A stretch of DNA of 64,000 nucleotides from JBBKXR01 sp037969585 (lineage in GTDB: Bacteria > Verrucomicrobiota > Verrucomicrobiia > Verrucomicrobiales > DEV007): NCBI GenBank assembly GCA_037969585.1, contig JBBKXR010000009.1, positions 23,259 through 87,258 of the forward strand. The letters run 5' to 3'. Within the stretch, counting starts at the first letter, position 1. Each line of letters starts with the position of its first letter. A program made the position numbers and the translations under genes. The notes beneath the pieces were generated by a model. It ran no database searches. It was given only the letters and a program-made list of their open reading frames with translations, and had not been told where the DNA came from. Shown here piece after piece: positions 45,397 to 53,031 of this stretch.

Positions 45397-45436
45397 GCCG
45401 CCCCGGAGCCGAAAGGTTTCGGGGCGGTTTGCTTTT
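45397..45436 (+). terminator. rho-independent terminator of degP
   Basis: The stem CCGCCCCG pairs with CGGGGCGG. An inner CC-GAAA-GG tetraloop hairpin lies between, and TTTGCTTTT follows. The stem is strong, GC-rich and followed by a T-tract on the + strand, between degP and the convergent RAYT gene. Confidence 0.8.
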
Positions 45437-45456
45437 CCGCCGACGCCAAACACCGG

Positions 45457-46491
45457 CTACATCCTCAACTCGCGCAGACTGAACATGCTGTCGCCGTCGA
45501 GTGAGCGGAGCGGTCGTGCTGCTGACTTTCGATTTTTACTGACCTGATCGGGACGCTTTTCGACCAAATTTTCCAAGAAGCTAGATGACCCGAGAGCCGT
45601 GCCCGCCGTCAGATGTCTCACCTTGAGCCGAAAAAGTTCGTGGGCAGGCAGCTTGCCCTTTTTTGTAAGGACGTCTGCTACGTCCGCCATCGATGCCCCG
45701 CGACGTCCATCTGCTGGTGATGTGCCGCGATCAAGCCTCAATGCCTTTCCAAAAAGGATCACCCGATACTCTTCAGCCGCTTTTTTCCACGAAGATTTTC
45801 GGGGCGATTCCGCGCCGTAGCCGTTCTTTTCGAGGACCCTGATTAGGCCAATCTGGGCAGATCGCACCCCGCCCATCGCTTGAGCGTAGCCGCACCAACG
45901 GTAATCTTTCGGATCAGTAACGATGCCAGCCCTCACCGGATTTAAATCGATGTAACAGGCGACCAGACGCAGTGCTGTCGCCGAATTTTCCACCAGAACG
46001 CTTCGGAACCTGCCGCTCCACAGAGTGCCGTCGCGGTCATGGTTTTGATTATACCAAATCGAGAAGCGCTGCTTCAACTCCTTCACAAAGACCGAAAGGT
46101 CACCAATCCGCGTCAGGTAGTTTTCAATGATCCTGTCAGCCTCGTCGTTGTGACCGGCATCTCGAAGTTTGGAAAGTTCGGTCATCAACTCTCGAACATG
46201 GCGCTTCGTGTAGAGAATGCTGAGATGGCAGGCGAAGGCAGAATCATCATGCCGCAGCGTCTCCCGCAACTCGGTCGCGCGTTGGTGGGAGACCCGAATC
46301 AGCAAATGAAAATGGTTCGACAAGCAGCACCAGGTAAGGACATCAATGCCGCAAAACTGAGCAGCTTTCGTTAATATGCGCCCAAAAACCTCCCGTTCAG
46401 CATCGCGAAAGAGAAAGTCCCGCCCCGCTGTCCGACTGACGACGTGGTAACAATTGGCATCCTGCCAGCCAAGTAGGCGCGGTTTGTGCAT
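45457..46491 (-). CDS. REP-associated tyrosine transposase (RAYT), copy 2
   Basis: A 344-residue protein if started at 46491 (MHKPRLLGWQDANCYHVVSR, aligned with copy 1); an ATG at 46518 would add nine residues. The HUH motif is SNHFHLL (His60, His62) and the probable catalytic tyrosine is Tyr147 in RFSIWYN. It shares with copy 1 the LWSGRFRS, YIDLNPVRAG and DPKDYRWCGYAQA blocks and the C-terminal VRHLTAGTALGSSSF segment. The two are clearly paralogues but well diverged, which argues against a recent duplication. No flanking inverted repeats define an insertion sequence. Confidence 0.87.
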   Translation of the reverse strand: MHKPRLLGWQDANCYHVVSRTAGRDFLFRDAEREVFGRILTKAAQFCGIDVLTWCCLSNHFHLLIRVSHQRATELRETLRHDDSAFACHLSILYTKRHVRELMTELSKLRDAGHNDEADRIIENYLTRIGDLSVFVKELKQRFSIWYNQNHDRDGTLWSGRFRSVLVENSATALRLVACYIDLNPVRAGIVTDPKDYRWCGYAQAMGGVRSAQIGLIRVLEKNGYGAESPRKSSWKKAAEEYRVILFGKALRLDRGTSPADGRRGASMADVADVLTKKGKLPAHELFRLKVRHLTAGTALGSSSFLENLVEKRPDQVSKNRKSAARPLRSLDGDSMFSLRELRM

Positions 46492-46523
46492 ACACCAAAG
46501 AACGGCAGGCCGCATCATCAGTC

Positions 46524-46548
46524 AAGTATAAATAAGCTGCTTATACTT
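46524..46548. repeat. palindrome upstream of RAYT copy 2
   Basis: AAGTATAA (46524-46531) pairs with TTATACTT (46541-46548). Inside lies ATAAGC-TGC-like sequence that on the minus strand reads ATAAGC-A-GCTTAT. It starts six bases upstream of the distal ATG of the RAYT gene and shares CTTAT/ATAAG half-sites with the palindrome before copy 1. Confidence 0.55.
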
Positions 46549-46576
46549 ATATTTGCGCTTTCGCTTTTATTTGCGG

Positions 46577-46592
46577 AGTATTCAAGTATTCA
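46577..46592. repeat. tandem 8-bp direct repeat
   Basis: AGTATTCA occurs twice without a gap, 52 bp upstream of the symporter start. It could be a regulator-binding site or a chance repeat in an AT-rich spacer. Confidence 0.35.
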
Positions 46593-46643
46593 AAGTGCAT
46601 CCTCTCTTGACGATATCGTGCCGGATCTGAACACTCTGCTGGG

Positions 46644-48254
46644 ATGCAAGAGTCGATGGCAGAAGCTTTCAAACAGACCAACTTCGGTGTGGTCGACTGG
46701 GTGATCGTCGGTATTTACCTGCTGATTTCAGTGGCGATCGGTCTGTGGGTGAAACGATATGTCAGCGACATGGCAACCTACATCGGGGCGGGGCGAAAAG
46801 TTGGAACGTGGCTTGGCGTGGCTACCATGACTGGCACGGAACTCGGCCTCGTAACGGTGATGTTTATGGCGCAGAAGGGGTTTTCCGGCGGCTTTGCGGG
46901 ATTTCACTTGGGGCTCATTGCTGGTGTGGTGACGCTATTCATTGGGCTGACCGGATTTATTGTCGGTCCGCTACGGCGTGCGCGGGTGCTGACGATTCCG
47001 GAATTCTATGAAAAGCGTTTCTCAAGACCGGTGCGTATCGTCGGAGGGGTATTATTGGCCTTTGCGGGTATTCTCAATATGGGTTTGTTCCTGCAGGTGG
47101 GATCCAAGTTTCTGGTGGGGATCACTGGGTTGCCGATTGATGGCTCGGCGCTGAAATGGGTGATGATAACTCTGCTCGTTTTGGTTCTGACTTACACGAC
47201 CCTCGGTGGCATGATCTCTGTGGTGCTGACGGACTACGTGCAATACGTAGTACTTTCGTTTGGACTGGTGGTGGCCACTTGCATGGCGATTGCGAAACTC
47301 GGTTGGGAAAATATTTTTGCCGTTGTCTCAGTAGAGATGGGAGACGCGGGATTTAATCCGATCGCCGAAGGTTCGGAATTCGGGCCGTATTACGTCGCAT
47401 GGATGATTGTCACGGCGGGCCTGGTCGGTAGTGCTGTGTGGCCGACTGCCGTTGCCAGAGCGCTTGCCGCTGAGAGCGAACAATCTCTAAAGAAGCAGTA
47501 TCAATGGTCATCGGTGTCATTCATGATGCGCTTCATTCTGCCGATGTTCTGGGGGATTTGCGCGTTTGTGTTCATCAAGGCGACAGCTGGAGGGGAAGAT
47601 TTGAAGACCTTGTTCTTCCCGGTCGGCGAGGGCGTGAAGCCGGTGGATGAGCTCTATGCGCTTCCGGTATTCATGGGTCGGTTACTGCCGACCGGTTTGG
47701 TTGGGATCATCGCGGCGGCGATGATTGCGGCATTCATGTCCACCCATGACAGTTATCTGCTGTGCTGGAGTTCAGTGATCACTCAGGACATCGTAGCACC
47801 GCTGATGGGCGGCGAAATGTCCACTCGGATGCGGGTTAACCTGACTCGGATCATCATCGTGCTGATAGGTGGGTTCCTTCTTTACTGGGGGCTATTCTAC
47901 AAGGGGAAGCAGGACGTTTGGGATTACATGGCAGTGACCGGTGGGATCTTTTTTACCGGTGCGTTTGTGGTTTTGGTCCTGGGGATTTATTGGAAAAAGG
48001 CCAGCAGCAAAGGAGCGATGCTCGGGCTGCTCTCGGGGTTTTTGATGTTGTTCGGCCTCGACCCGATCCAGCGGATGACCGGTTTGAAATACGAAGACGC
48101 GGCTACCGGTGATCTGATTGTTCGGCTCAGCAGTGCTCAAGTGGGGCTGCTCGTAGTGGCGTTGGCGTTTGCGCTGATGATCGTTGGCTCACTGCTGTTC
48201 CCGGACCACGAAACGACCGTCGACTCAACCTCTTCAGGAGAATTGCCAAGCTGA
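46644..48254 (+). CDS. sodium/solute symporter (SSS family)
   Basis: A 536-residue transporter with about 13 hydrophobic helices and the SSS patterns: VDWVIVGIYLLISVAIGLWVKR at the N-terminus, YIGAGRKVGTWLGVATMTGTELG, LTIPEFYEKRFSRPVRIVGG (fits the family signature) and AFMSTHDSYLLCWSSVITQDI. It would import an organic solute with sodium; the solute cannot be told. A 69-residue membrane protein starts two bases after its stop, and a VOC and an SDR gene follow on the same strand. This suggests uptake and breakdown of one compound. Confidence 0.9.
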   Translation: MQESMAEAFKQTNFGVVDWVIVGIYLLISVAIGLWVKRYVSDMATYIGAGRKVGTWLGVATMTGTELGLVTVMFMAQKGFSGGFAGFHLGLIAGVVTLFIGLTGFIVGPLRRARVLTIPEFYEKRFSRPVRIVGGVLLAFAGILNMGLFLQVGSKFLVGITGLPIDGSALKWVMITLLVLVLTYTTLGGMISVVLTDYVQYVVLSFGLVVATCMAIAKLGWENIFAVVSVEMGDAGFNPIAEGSEFGPYYVAWMIVTAGLVGSAVWPTAVARALAAESEQSLKKQYQWSSVSFMMRFILPMFWGICAFVFIKATAGGEDLKTLFFPVGEGVKPVDELYALPVFMGRLLPTGLVGIIAAAMIAAFMSTHDSYLLCWSSVITQDIVAPLMGGEMSTRMRVNLTRIIIVLIGGFLLYWGLFYKGKQDVWDYMAVTGGIFFTGAFVVLVLGIYWKKASSKGAMLGLLSGFLMLFGLDPIQRMTGLKYEDAATGDLIVRLSSAQVGLLVVALAFALMIVGSLLFPDHETTVDSTSSGELPS

Positions 48255-48255
48255 T

Positions 48256-48465
48256 ATGACCTGGATGCTCTTCTGGAAAATTCTGTTTATCGCCGTCATG
48301 GTGGTGTTCACCGTGATGTCAGTTCTGGTGACCGTTCTCGGTGCGGGAGACATTCGTCGTTTACTGGCAGGCTTGCGAGATGACGCCATCGAGGCAGACA
48401 GTGAAAGCGCAGATGCGGACCCCGAAAAAGCTTCACCCATCATTGACGCAAGCGATGGTGAATGA
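48256..48465 (+). CDS. small single-helix membrane protein, symporter partner
   Basis: A 69-residue protein (ATG 48256, two bases after the symporter stop). One membrane helix (ILFIAVMVVFTVMSVLVTVLGAGD, ~8-31) is followed by GDIRRLLAGL and an acidic tail. Its size and position resemble small accessory subunits encoded next to some SSS transporters. Its own stop overlaps the next gene (ATGA), which supports it being real and translated. Confidence 0.72.
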   Translation: MTWMLFWKILFIAVMVVFTVMSVLVTVLGAGDIRRLLAGLRDDAIEADSESADADPEKASPIIDASDGE

Positions 48466-48827
48466 GAAAAGCTGTGCCTATGAAGACCTTTCACCACATC
48501 GGCATGCCGACCACGGAAACGCAGCCGAACGAAACTTACGTCGAAGACACCAAGGTATGGGTGACTCGTCCGGAAAACCATCCGATGCGCGTAGAGTTTT
48601 TGCGTTTCAAAGAAGACTCGCCGGTGACCGGTCCGCTTCGTGATTTGCCGCATGTTGCCTTTCGTGTTGATGACATTCGAGCTGCTCTTGTAGGAGAGGA
48701 CGTCATTCTCGAGCCTTTCTCACCGATGCCAGGCTTGGAGGTTGCGTTTTTTATGAAAGACGATGCCGTGTTTGAATACATGCAGTTCCGCGAAGGCTGC
48801 GCCGAGTTCAGTGATCTCGATGAGTAG
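48462..48827 (+). CDS. VOC (glyoxalase/dioxygenase fold) protein
   Basis: A 121-residue protein. ATG 48462 overlaps the preceding stop; ATG 48480 (MKTFHHIGMPTTE) is an alternative start. It has a FHHIG opening with the first metal-ligand histidine, LPHVAFRVDDIRAAL with a second, and VFEYMQF with the closing acidic residue. This is the repeated beta-alpha-beta-beta-beta pattern of VOC enzymes, here as one half-length module pair. The substrate is unknown; the neighbouring transporter and dehydrogenase suggest catabolism of a carbonyl or sugar-derived compound. Confidence 0.75.
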   Translation: MRKAVPMKTFHHIGMPTTETQPNETYVEDTKVWVTRPENHPMRVEFLRFKEDSPVTGPLRDLPHVAFRVDDIRAALVGEDVILEPFSPMPGLEVAFFMKDDAVFEYMQFREGCAEFSDLDE

Positions 48828-48874
48828 GCCTACCCGGCTGGACACTGGTCGTAACTGAACCCAATTTTGCTTCT

Positions 48875-49645
48875 ATGAGTGATTCCTTAAAAAACAAAGT
48901 CATCGTCATCACCGGCGGCACATCGGGTATCGGCGAGGCGTGTTCGCGCCACTTTGTCGCCGAAGGCGCACAAGTTGTGATGGCTTCAATCCAAGGCGAT
49001 GAAGGTGAAGCGCTGGCTGAAGAGCTCGGCGATGCGGCGCGTTTCGTCTATACCGATGTCTCCAAAGAAGAGGAGGTTGCCGCGCTGGCTTCTTCGGCGG
49101 TCGATGCCTTCGGACGTATCGATGGTGTGCACTGCAATGCCGGTGTATGGGGCAAGGGGCTGGTCACGGATTTTACTGATGCCGACTGGAATAAGGTGAT
49201 GGGTGTCAATGTCAAGGGCACCATTTGGACCGCCAAACACACCATTCCGGTGATGGAGAAAAACGAAAACGGCGGCGTGTTTTTGATCACGACCAGCGTC
49301 GCTGCGCAGATTGGTTTTCCCGCGCATGCTCTATACTGTGCCTCGAAGGCTGCGCTTGAAGCCTTGATTCGTTGCCTCGCCACCGACCACGCTGGTAAAG
49401 TCCGCTCGGTTGGCATTTCGCCGGGAACGATTGACACACCGATGCTCGCAGCCACTTGTGAAGGCTGGGACAAACCGGTTGAAGAACTCTACGCCGATGT
49501 CGCCAAACGCATCCCGGTGCGTCGTCTCGGTCAGCCGCAGGACATCGCCAATTCAGCAGCCTTTCTGCTCAGTGATGCTGCCAGCTACGCAAACGGTACG
49601 GTGCTCGTGCTCGATGGCGGCACGATGGGCCTTCCGCCTTGGTAG
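48875..49645 (+). CDS. short-chain dehydrogenase/reductase
   Basis: A 256-residue classical SDR. Cofactor motif TGGTSGIG (13-20), CNAG (87-90; NNAG variant), and catalytic Ser141, Tyr154 and Lys158 (YCASK). The C-terminal SPGTIDTPM and SDAASYANGTVLVLDGG are typical of the FabG-like group. It oxidises or reduces a hydroxyl/carbonyl with NAD(P). It lies 47 bp downstream of the VOC gene, probably in the same transcript as the symporter. Confidence 0.92.
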   Translation: MSDSLKNKVIVITGGTSGIGEACSRHFVAEGAQVVMASIQGDEGEALAEELGDAARFVYTDVSKEEEVAALASSAVDAFGRIDGVHCNAGVWGKGLVTDFTDADWNKVMGVNVKGTIWTAKHTIPVMEKNENGGVFLITTSVAAQIGFPAHALYCASKAALEALIRCLATDHAGKVRSVGISPGTIDTPMLAATCEGWDKPVEELYADVAKRIPVRRLGQPQDIANSAAFLLSDAASYANGTVLVLDGGTMGLPPW

Positions 49646-49848
49646 CCGGCGTGAAGCTCTGGAGTTTTAGGTTTTAAGTGTTAAGCGGGAAAATTCCGCT
49701 GGCGTAGCTGTGGTCGCAAGGCGGAAAAGCGATGTGTTCGTTTGGTCGCATTCGGGCTCTTTCAACAGTCCACCTTCCTGCGAAGGCTGCTTTGGCTGAG
49801 GCGCTGCCACCGGACCCGACTTAAGGCTTAACCGCCTAATATTTAACT

Positions 49849-50847
49849 CTATAGCCGGACCACCTCACCCGTACGCGCGGACTCTTCCGCGGCTAGACAT
49901 GCTTCAACTGCGGCACGCGATTCTTCCGCCGTTATTACTGTCGGCGCTTCGTTGGTGGCGACGCAATTGGCAAAGTAGGCGAGCTCGTCGCGCAGGGCGC
50001 CGCTGCTGCGACCGTGGATTTCGGGCCAGTAAGTGGTGTCCGGGCAACGCGAGCCGTCTTTGTCGACGATCATCAGATTGGGGTGCGTGTCGTGAATCGA
50101 TACCGAGCCCTCGGTGCCGATGACTTCAAGGCGCTCGTCAATCTGGAAAGGGGTGGTATCAGGCAGGCACCAAACGCTTTCGAGAATACACGAGGCACCG
50201 CTTTCGAGACGATACATCACCTGGCCGAGGTCGGGGTTGGCGTGGTCGCGAAACTGCACGGTCTGCGCGTAGGTGCTGACCACTTTCGACTCGCTGAACC
50301 AGAGCATCAGATCGGTGTCGTGGACGCCATCGCCGATAATGGGGCCGATTTTGTCCAGCACACTCGAGCCGACCCATGAAGGAAGGTTGCGCCGCGCATA
50401 CATAGAAATGATTTTGCCGATTTTGCCGGATGCGATCTCGGCCTTGGCAGCGGCGTAGCGGGGATTAAAGCGGCAGATGTGGCCGACCATAAAAAACGAG
50501 TTACTGGCCTTGGCCGCATCGACGATCTTGTCGCAGTCTTCGAGAGTCGACGCCATCGGCTTTTCCAAAAAAACGTGCTTACCGGCTTCGAGCGCGGCGA
50601 GGGTCGGCTCGACGTGTTGATCCCACATGGTGGTGATGCTGACCGATTCGAGCTCGGGGTTGGCGAGCATTTCATGGTAGTCGGAGTAGCGATTTTCGAT
50701 CCCGAATTTGTCGCCGACTTCGCTCAGGCGCGCCTCGGTGCGGGTGCAGGCGGAGTGAATGTTGACGTTGGCGACGTTGCTCAGTGCTTCAGCGTGTTTT
50801 TCGCCGAACCAGCCGAGGCCGATAATTCCGTGATTGACTTGTTTCAT
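49849..50847 (-). CDS. Gfo/Idh/MocA family oxidoreductase
   Basis: A 332-residue NAD(P)-dependent oxidoreductase. The N-terminal Rossmann motif is IIGLGWFGEKHAE, and HVFLEKPMAS carries the conserved EKP (95-97). The second domain has IGDGVHDTDLMLWF, where the conserved Asp/His pair sits. ATG 50847 starts MKQVNHGIIGLG; the longer frame upstream is not needed. Enzymes of this family act on sugars, inositols or hydroxy acids. It converges on the SDR gene with a ~200-bp spacer, so a common pathway is possible but not shown. Confidence 0.9.
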   Translation of the reverse strand: MKQVNHGIIGLGWFGEKHAEALSNVANVNIHSACTRTEARLSEVGDKFGIENRYSDYHEMLANPELESVSITTMWDQHVEPTLAALEAGKHVFLEKPMASTLEDCDKIVDAAKASNSFFMVGHICRFNPRYAAAKAEIASGKIGKIISMYARRNLPSWVGSSVLDKIGPIIGDGVHDTDLMLWFSESKVVSTYAQTVQFRDHANPDLGQVMYRLESGASCILESVWCLPDTTPFQIDERLEVIGTEGSVSIHDTHPNLMIVDKDGSRCPDTTYWPEIHGRSSGALRDELAYFANCVATNEAPTVITAEESRAAVEACLAAEESARTGEVVRL

Positions 50848-51019
50848 AGGTAAATTAGAGAAATTCGTAAGTTGGTAGCATGGCAAATCGCGACCGGCCC
50901 TTGAAGAACTAATTCAACCATCTGGTGGCGTTTTCGGTAGCGTATTTGCGCGTTGGATTGTCGCCGCAAAAAGCGTTTGCACAGGATCACTATTGCCCGC
51001 ATACTCGAGCATACCAGAC

Positions 51020-51096
<77 letters not shown>

Positions 51097-51106
51097 ATTC
51101 AGAAAG

Positions 51107-51140
51107 CCCGTGGCTCATTAATTTGGGTCACGGGTTTTTT
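51107..51140 (+). terminator. terminator of the initiator tRNA gene
   Basis: CCCGTG (51107-51112) pairs with CACGGG (51129-51134), followed by six T. It begins ten bases after the tRNA. The stop codon of the convergent HTTM gene (51128-51130 on the minus strand) and its last codons lie inside it. Confidence 0.85.
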
Positions 51141-52045
51141 GTTGGATTGATCGCAGCACCCGGACTGAGTGGGGATACCAAGTGAGTGGCAAGGACGAGA
51201 ATCATGAGCCATTGGAAAAGAAATAGATCCATGGTGAACTCGATTCCAAGATGAAAGACGATCCCCAGATAAATTATTGGACGGCGCACCTGTGGGACCC
51301 AGATCAGAAATGCGAGCATAATCTCGAATCCGACTGTCGACCAAGTGAGGAGTTGATAGCCGATCAGATCATAGTCGAGTAGATTTGCCAGCGGCACGCG
51401 GTGGCCACTGACGTCGTCGAGGCGAATGACGTATTGGATCGCTGTGCCATTGCGCCAGTATTCACCGGAAAGTTTTTGAATCACTGCCGAGAGGTAAAGG
51501 CAGGAGAGCTCCAGCTGGAGCAATCGAAGAGGCCAAACGAATGCGGTGGGCGGTGAATCGGGAGTAGCGACACCATCCCGTCGTTTGCGAATGACTGCAT
51601 CCAGCGACCAGTGCTGGGAAAGTGGCATGAAAATGAGTAGGAAGCAGACAATCCTGAGCAGCAGATCTTCGCCCTCCCAGATGAGGTTGTTACGATGGTG
51701 CAGCGAGACCAGCCAGACGAACAGACAGATGGTGTTGAAGCGAGTAGCTAAGCCGATTCCGAAGGCGACCAGTTGGGCAGCGATCAGCACGAGACATAGC
51801 TTCAGCGTTGTGGGGCTGCCATTGAGCCAGAAAAACAAGCTCTGCGTGTGATCGTCGATATTCGCCCGTGCTGAAGCGCGATCGAGAACACCGCTCTCGC
51901 TGAACCACATCAGCCAGTTTCTCGCCAGAACCGAAAGGTGGATCGCCAGTATGACGGCAATTGCGATGCGCAGCGCAGCGTAGACTCGAGCGTCGACCGT
52001 GGTGAAAAAAAACTCATTCCACTTCGATGAGGAACTGGGTTTCAT
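51128..52045 (-). CDS. HTTM-domain membrane protein (gamma-carboxylase-like)
   Basis: A 305-residue protein with about six or seven membrane helices. It matches the HTTM (horizontally transferred transmembrane) domain, related to vitamin K-dependent gamma-carboxylase: ARVYAALRIAIAVILAIHL, NWLMWFSESGVLD, FLIFMPLSQHWSLDA, LLQLELSCLYLSAVIQKLSGEYWRNGTAIQYV, LGIVFHLGIEFTMDLFLFQWLMI. Bacterial members are of unknown activity. The start overlaps the upstream gene by four bases, so the two form a pair. Its last codons overlap the tRNA terminator. Confidence 0.85.
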   Translation of the reverse strand: MKPSSSSKWNEFFFTTVDARVYAALRIAIAVILAIHLSVLARNWLMWFSESGVLDRASARANIDDHTQSLFFWLNGSPTTLKLCLVLIAAQLVAFGIGLATRFNTICLFVWLVSLHHRNNLIWEGEDLLLRIVCFLLIFMPLSQHWSLDAVIRKRRDGVATPDSPPTAFVWPLRLLQLELSCLYLSAVIQKLSGEYWRNGTAIQYVIRLDDVSGHRVPLANLLDYDLIGYQLLTWSTVGFEIMLAFLIWVPQVRRPIIYLGIVFHLGIEFTMDLFLFQWLMILVLATHLVSPLSPGAAINPTKNP

Positions 52046-52569
52046 GGTACTAGCGGCTGTTGGTAAAAGCTACGCCGTGAAGGAAGGGGTGGTTGTCGCG
52101 CGGGCAGCCGGAGATCGGCGAGCGGTCGGATGACTTCGATCAATTCGATTTCAATAATTGGAGAGTCGGTCTCTGAGGGGGGGATCAATTCTCGTCGTGC
52201 GTAGTCGGCGAACGCTGGCCAGGCGGGAGAATTCCACTCCTGACGGATCCGATCGTAAAACTCCACTTCTCGGATACGCACAAATGTTTGAAAGCACGAC
52301 AGATCCCGCCACACGGGCGAGCGCCAAACTGTACGTTCGCCGTCACGGTGAATAGCAACCACTTCAATGTGGTGGTTCTGGCGGTCGACGTCCGGTGCAA
52401 ACAGATCCCATCGGCCCTGCCAAAGTCCGGTAAAATCGAGCAGCGGATCGACGCCATTTTGAAGGTTTTTCCACGCTGATCCAGGTCCGGGATAGGTGTC
52501 GATAAATATCAGCCCGAGAAATGCGACAATGAAGACGTTAGTGAGGTGGCGCTTAAGCTTTGTGGACAC
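52042..52569 (-). CDS. HTTM partner protein, single N-terminal helix
   Basis: A 175-residue protein. One membrane helix (~12-25, VFIVAFLGLIFIDTYPG) precedes a globular domain with LWQGRWDLFAPDVDRQN, typical of proteins found next to or fused to HTTM proteins. In fused cases the same W-x-LFAPD motif occurs. The Pro/Arg-rich tail is not conserved in character. ATG 52569; the stop overlaps the HTTM start (ATGA). The function is unknown. Confidence 0.75.
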   Translation of the reverse strand: MSTKLKRHLTNVFIVAFLGLIFIDTYPGPGSAWKNLQNGVDPLLDFTGLWQGRWDLFAPDVDRQNHHIEVVAIHRDGERTVWRSPVWRDLSCFQTFVRIREVEFYDRIRQEWNSPAWPAFADYARRELIPPSETDSPIIEIELIEVIRPLADLRLPARQPPLPSRRSFYQQPLVP

Positions 52570-53031
52570 GGGGCTATGGAAAACGGAGGAAGGTCGGTCA
52601 CTTTCTGCGACAGGTCGACATAGCTGAAGTGCTGGAAATCCGCTACCAAAAAGGGACAGAATCTGTAGTATCTCGTCTGTCGTGGCTCACTGGTCAAAGC
52701 AGTGGAGCCGATAGGAGCTTTAGCTCGTAGGTTCGCATACTGCTGCGCATCACTCCGCGGCCGTCGCGAACTTGGCTTTGATCCCGGGGCGCAACTTACG
52801 GCCGTCACCACACGTCTGGTTGAGATAGCCGATAAAGTTTGCCGGCGAGCCTCTCGCGGCAGCTTGACCGTTTTTTCAACTCGCTCAACAGAATTTCGGA
52901 GCATCGATCTGTTCGGAAAATCAATTTGCGTGATACAGGAGAAGACAGCAACAGCGGTTGAAATGTCGCCCAACTTGGCTAGAATGATCGCCCGCGATTC
53001 GCTGAAACCGCTGAATCTCGTTTTACCCGTC
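52570..53031. other. argG leader region, 462 bp without a supported gene
   Basis: Two hairpins stand out: GGCTCACTG/CAGTGGAGCC (52684-52709, one bulge) and GAGCT-TT-AGCTC (52715-52726). Both strands are open over much of it, but neither frame has a recognisable protein, ribosome site or family-like composition. A GTG-led frame fused to argG is possible on paper; ArgG family length argues against it. It may hold the argG promoter and a structured leader. I could not identify an ARG box. Confidence 0.45.
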
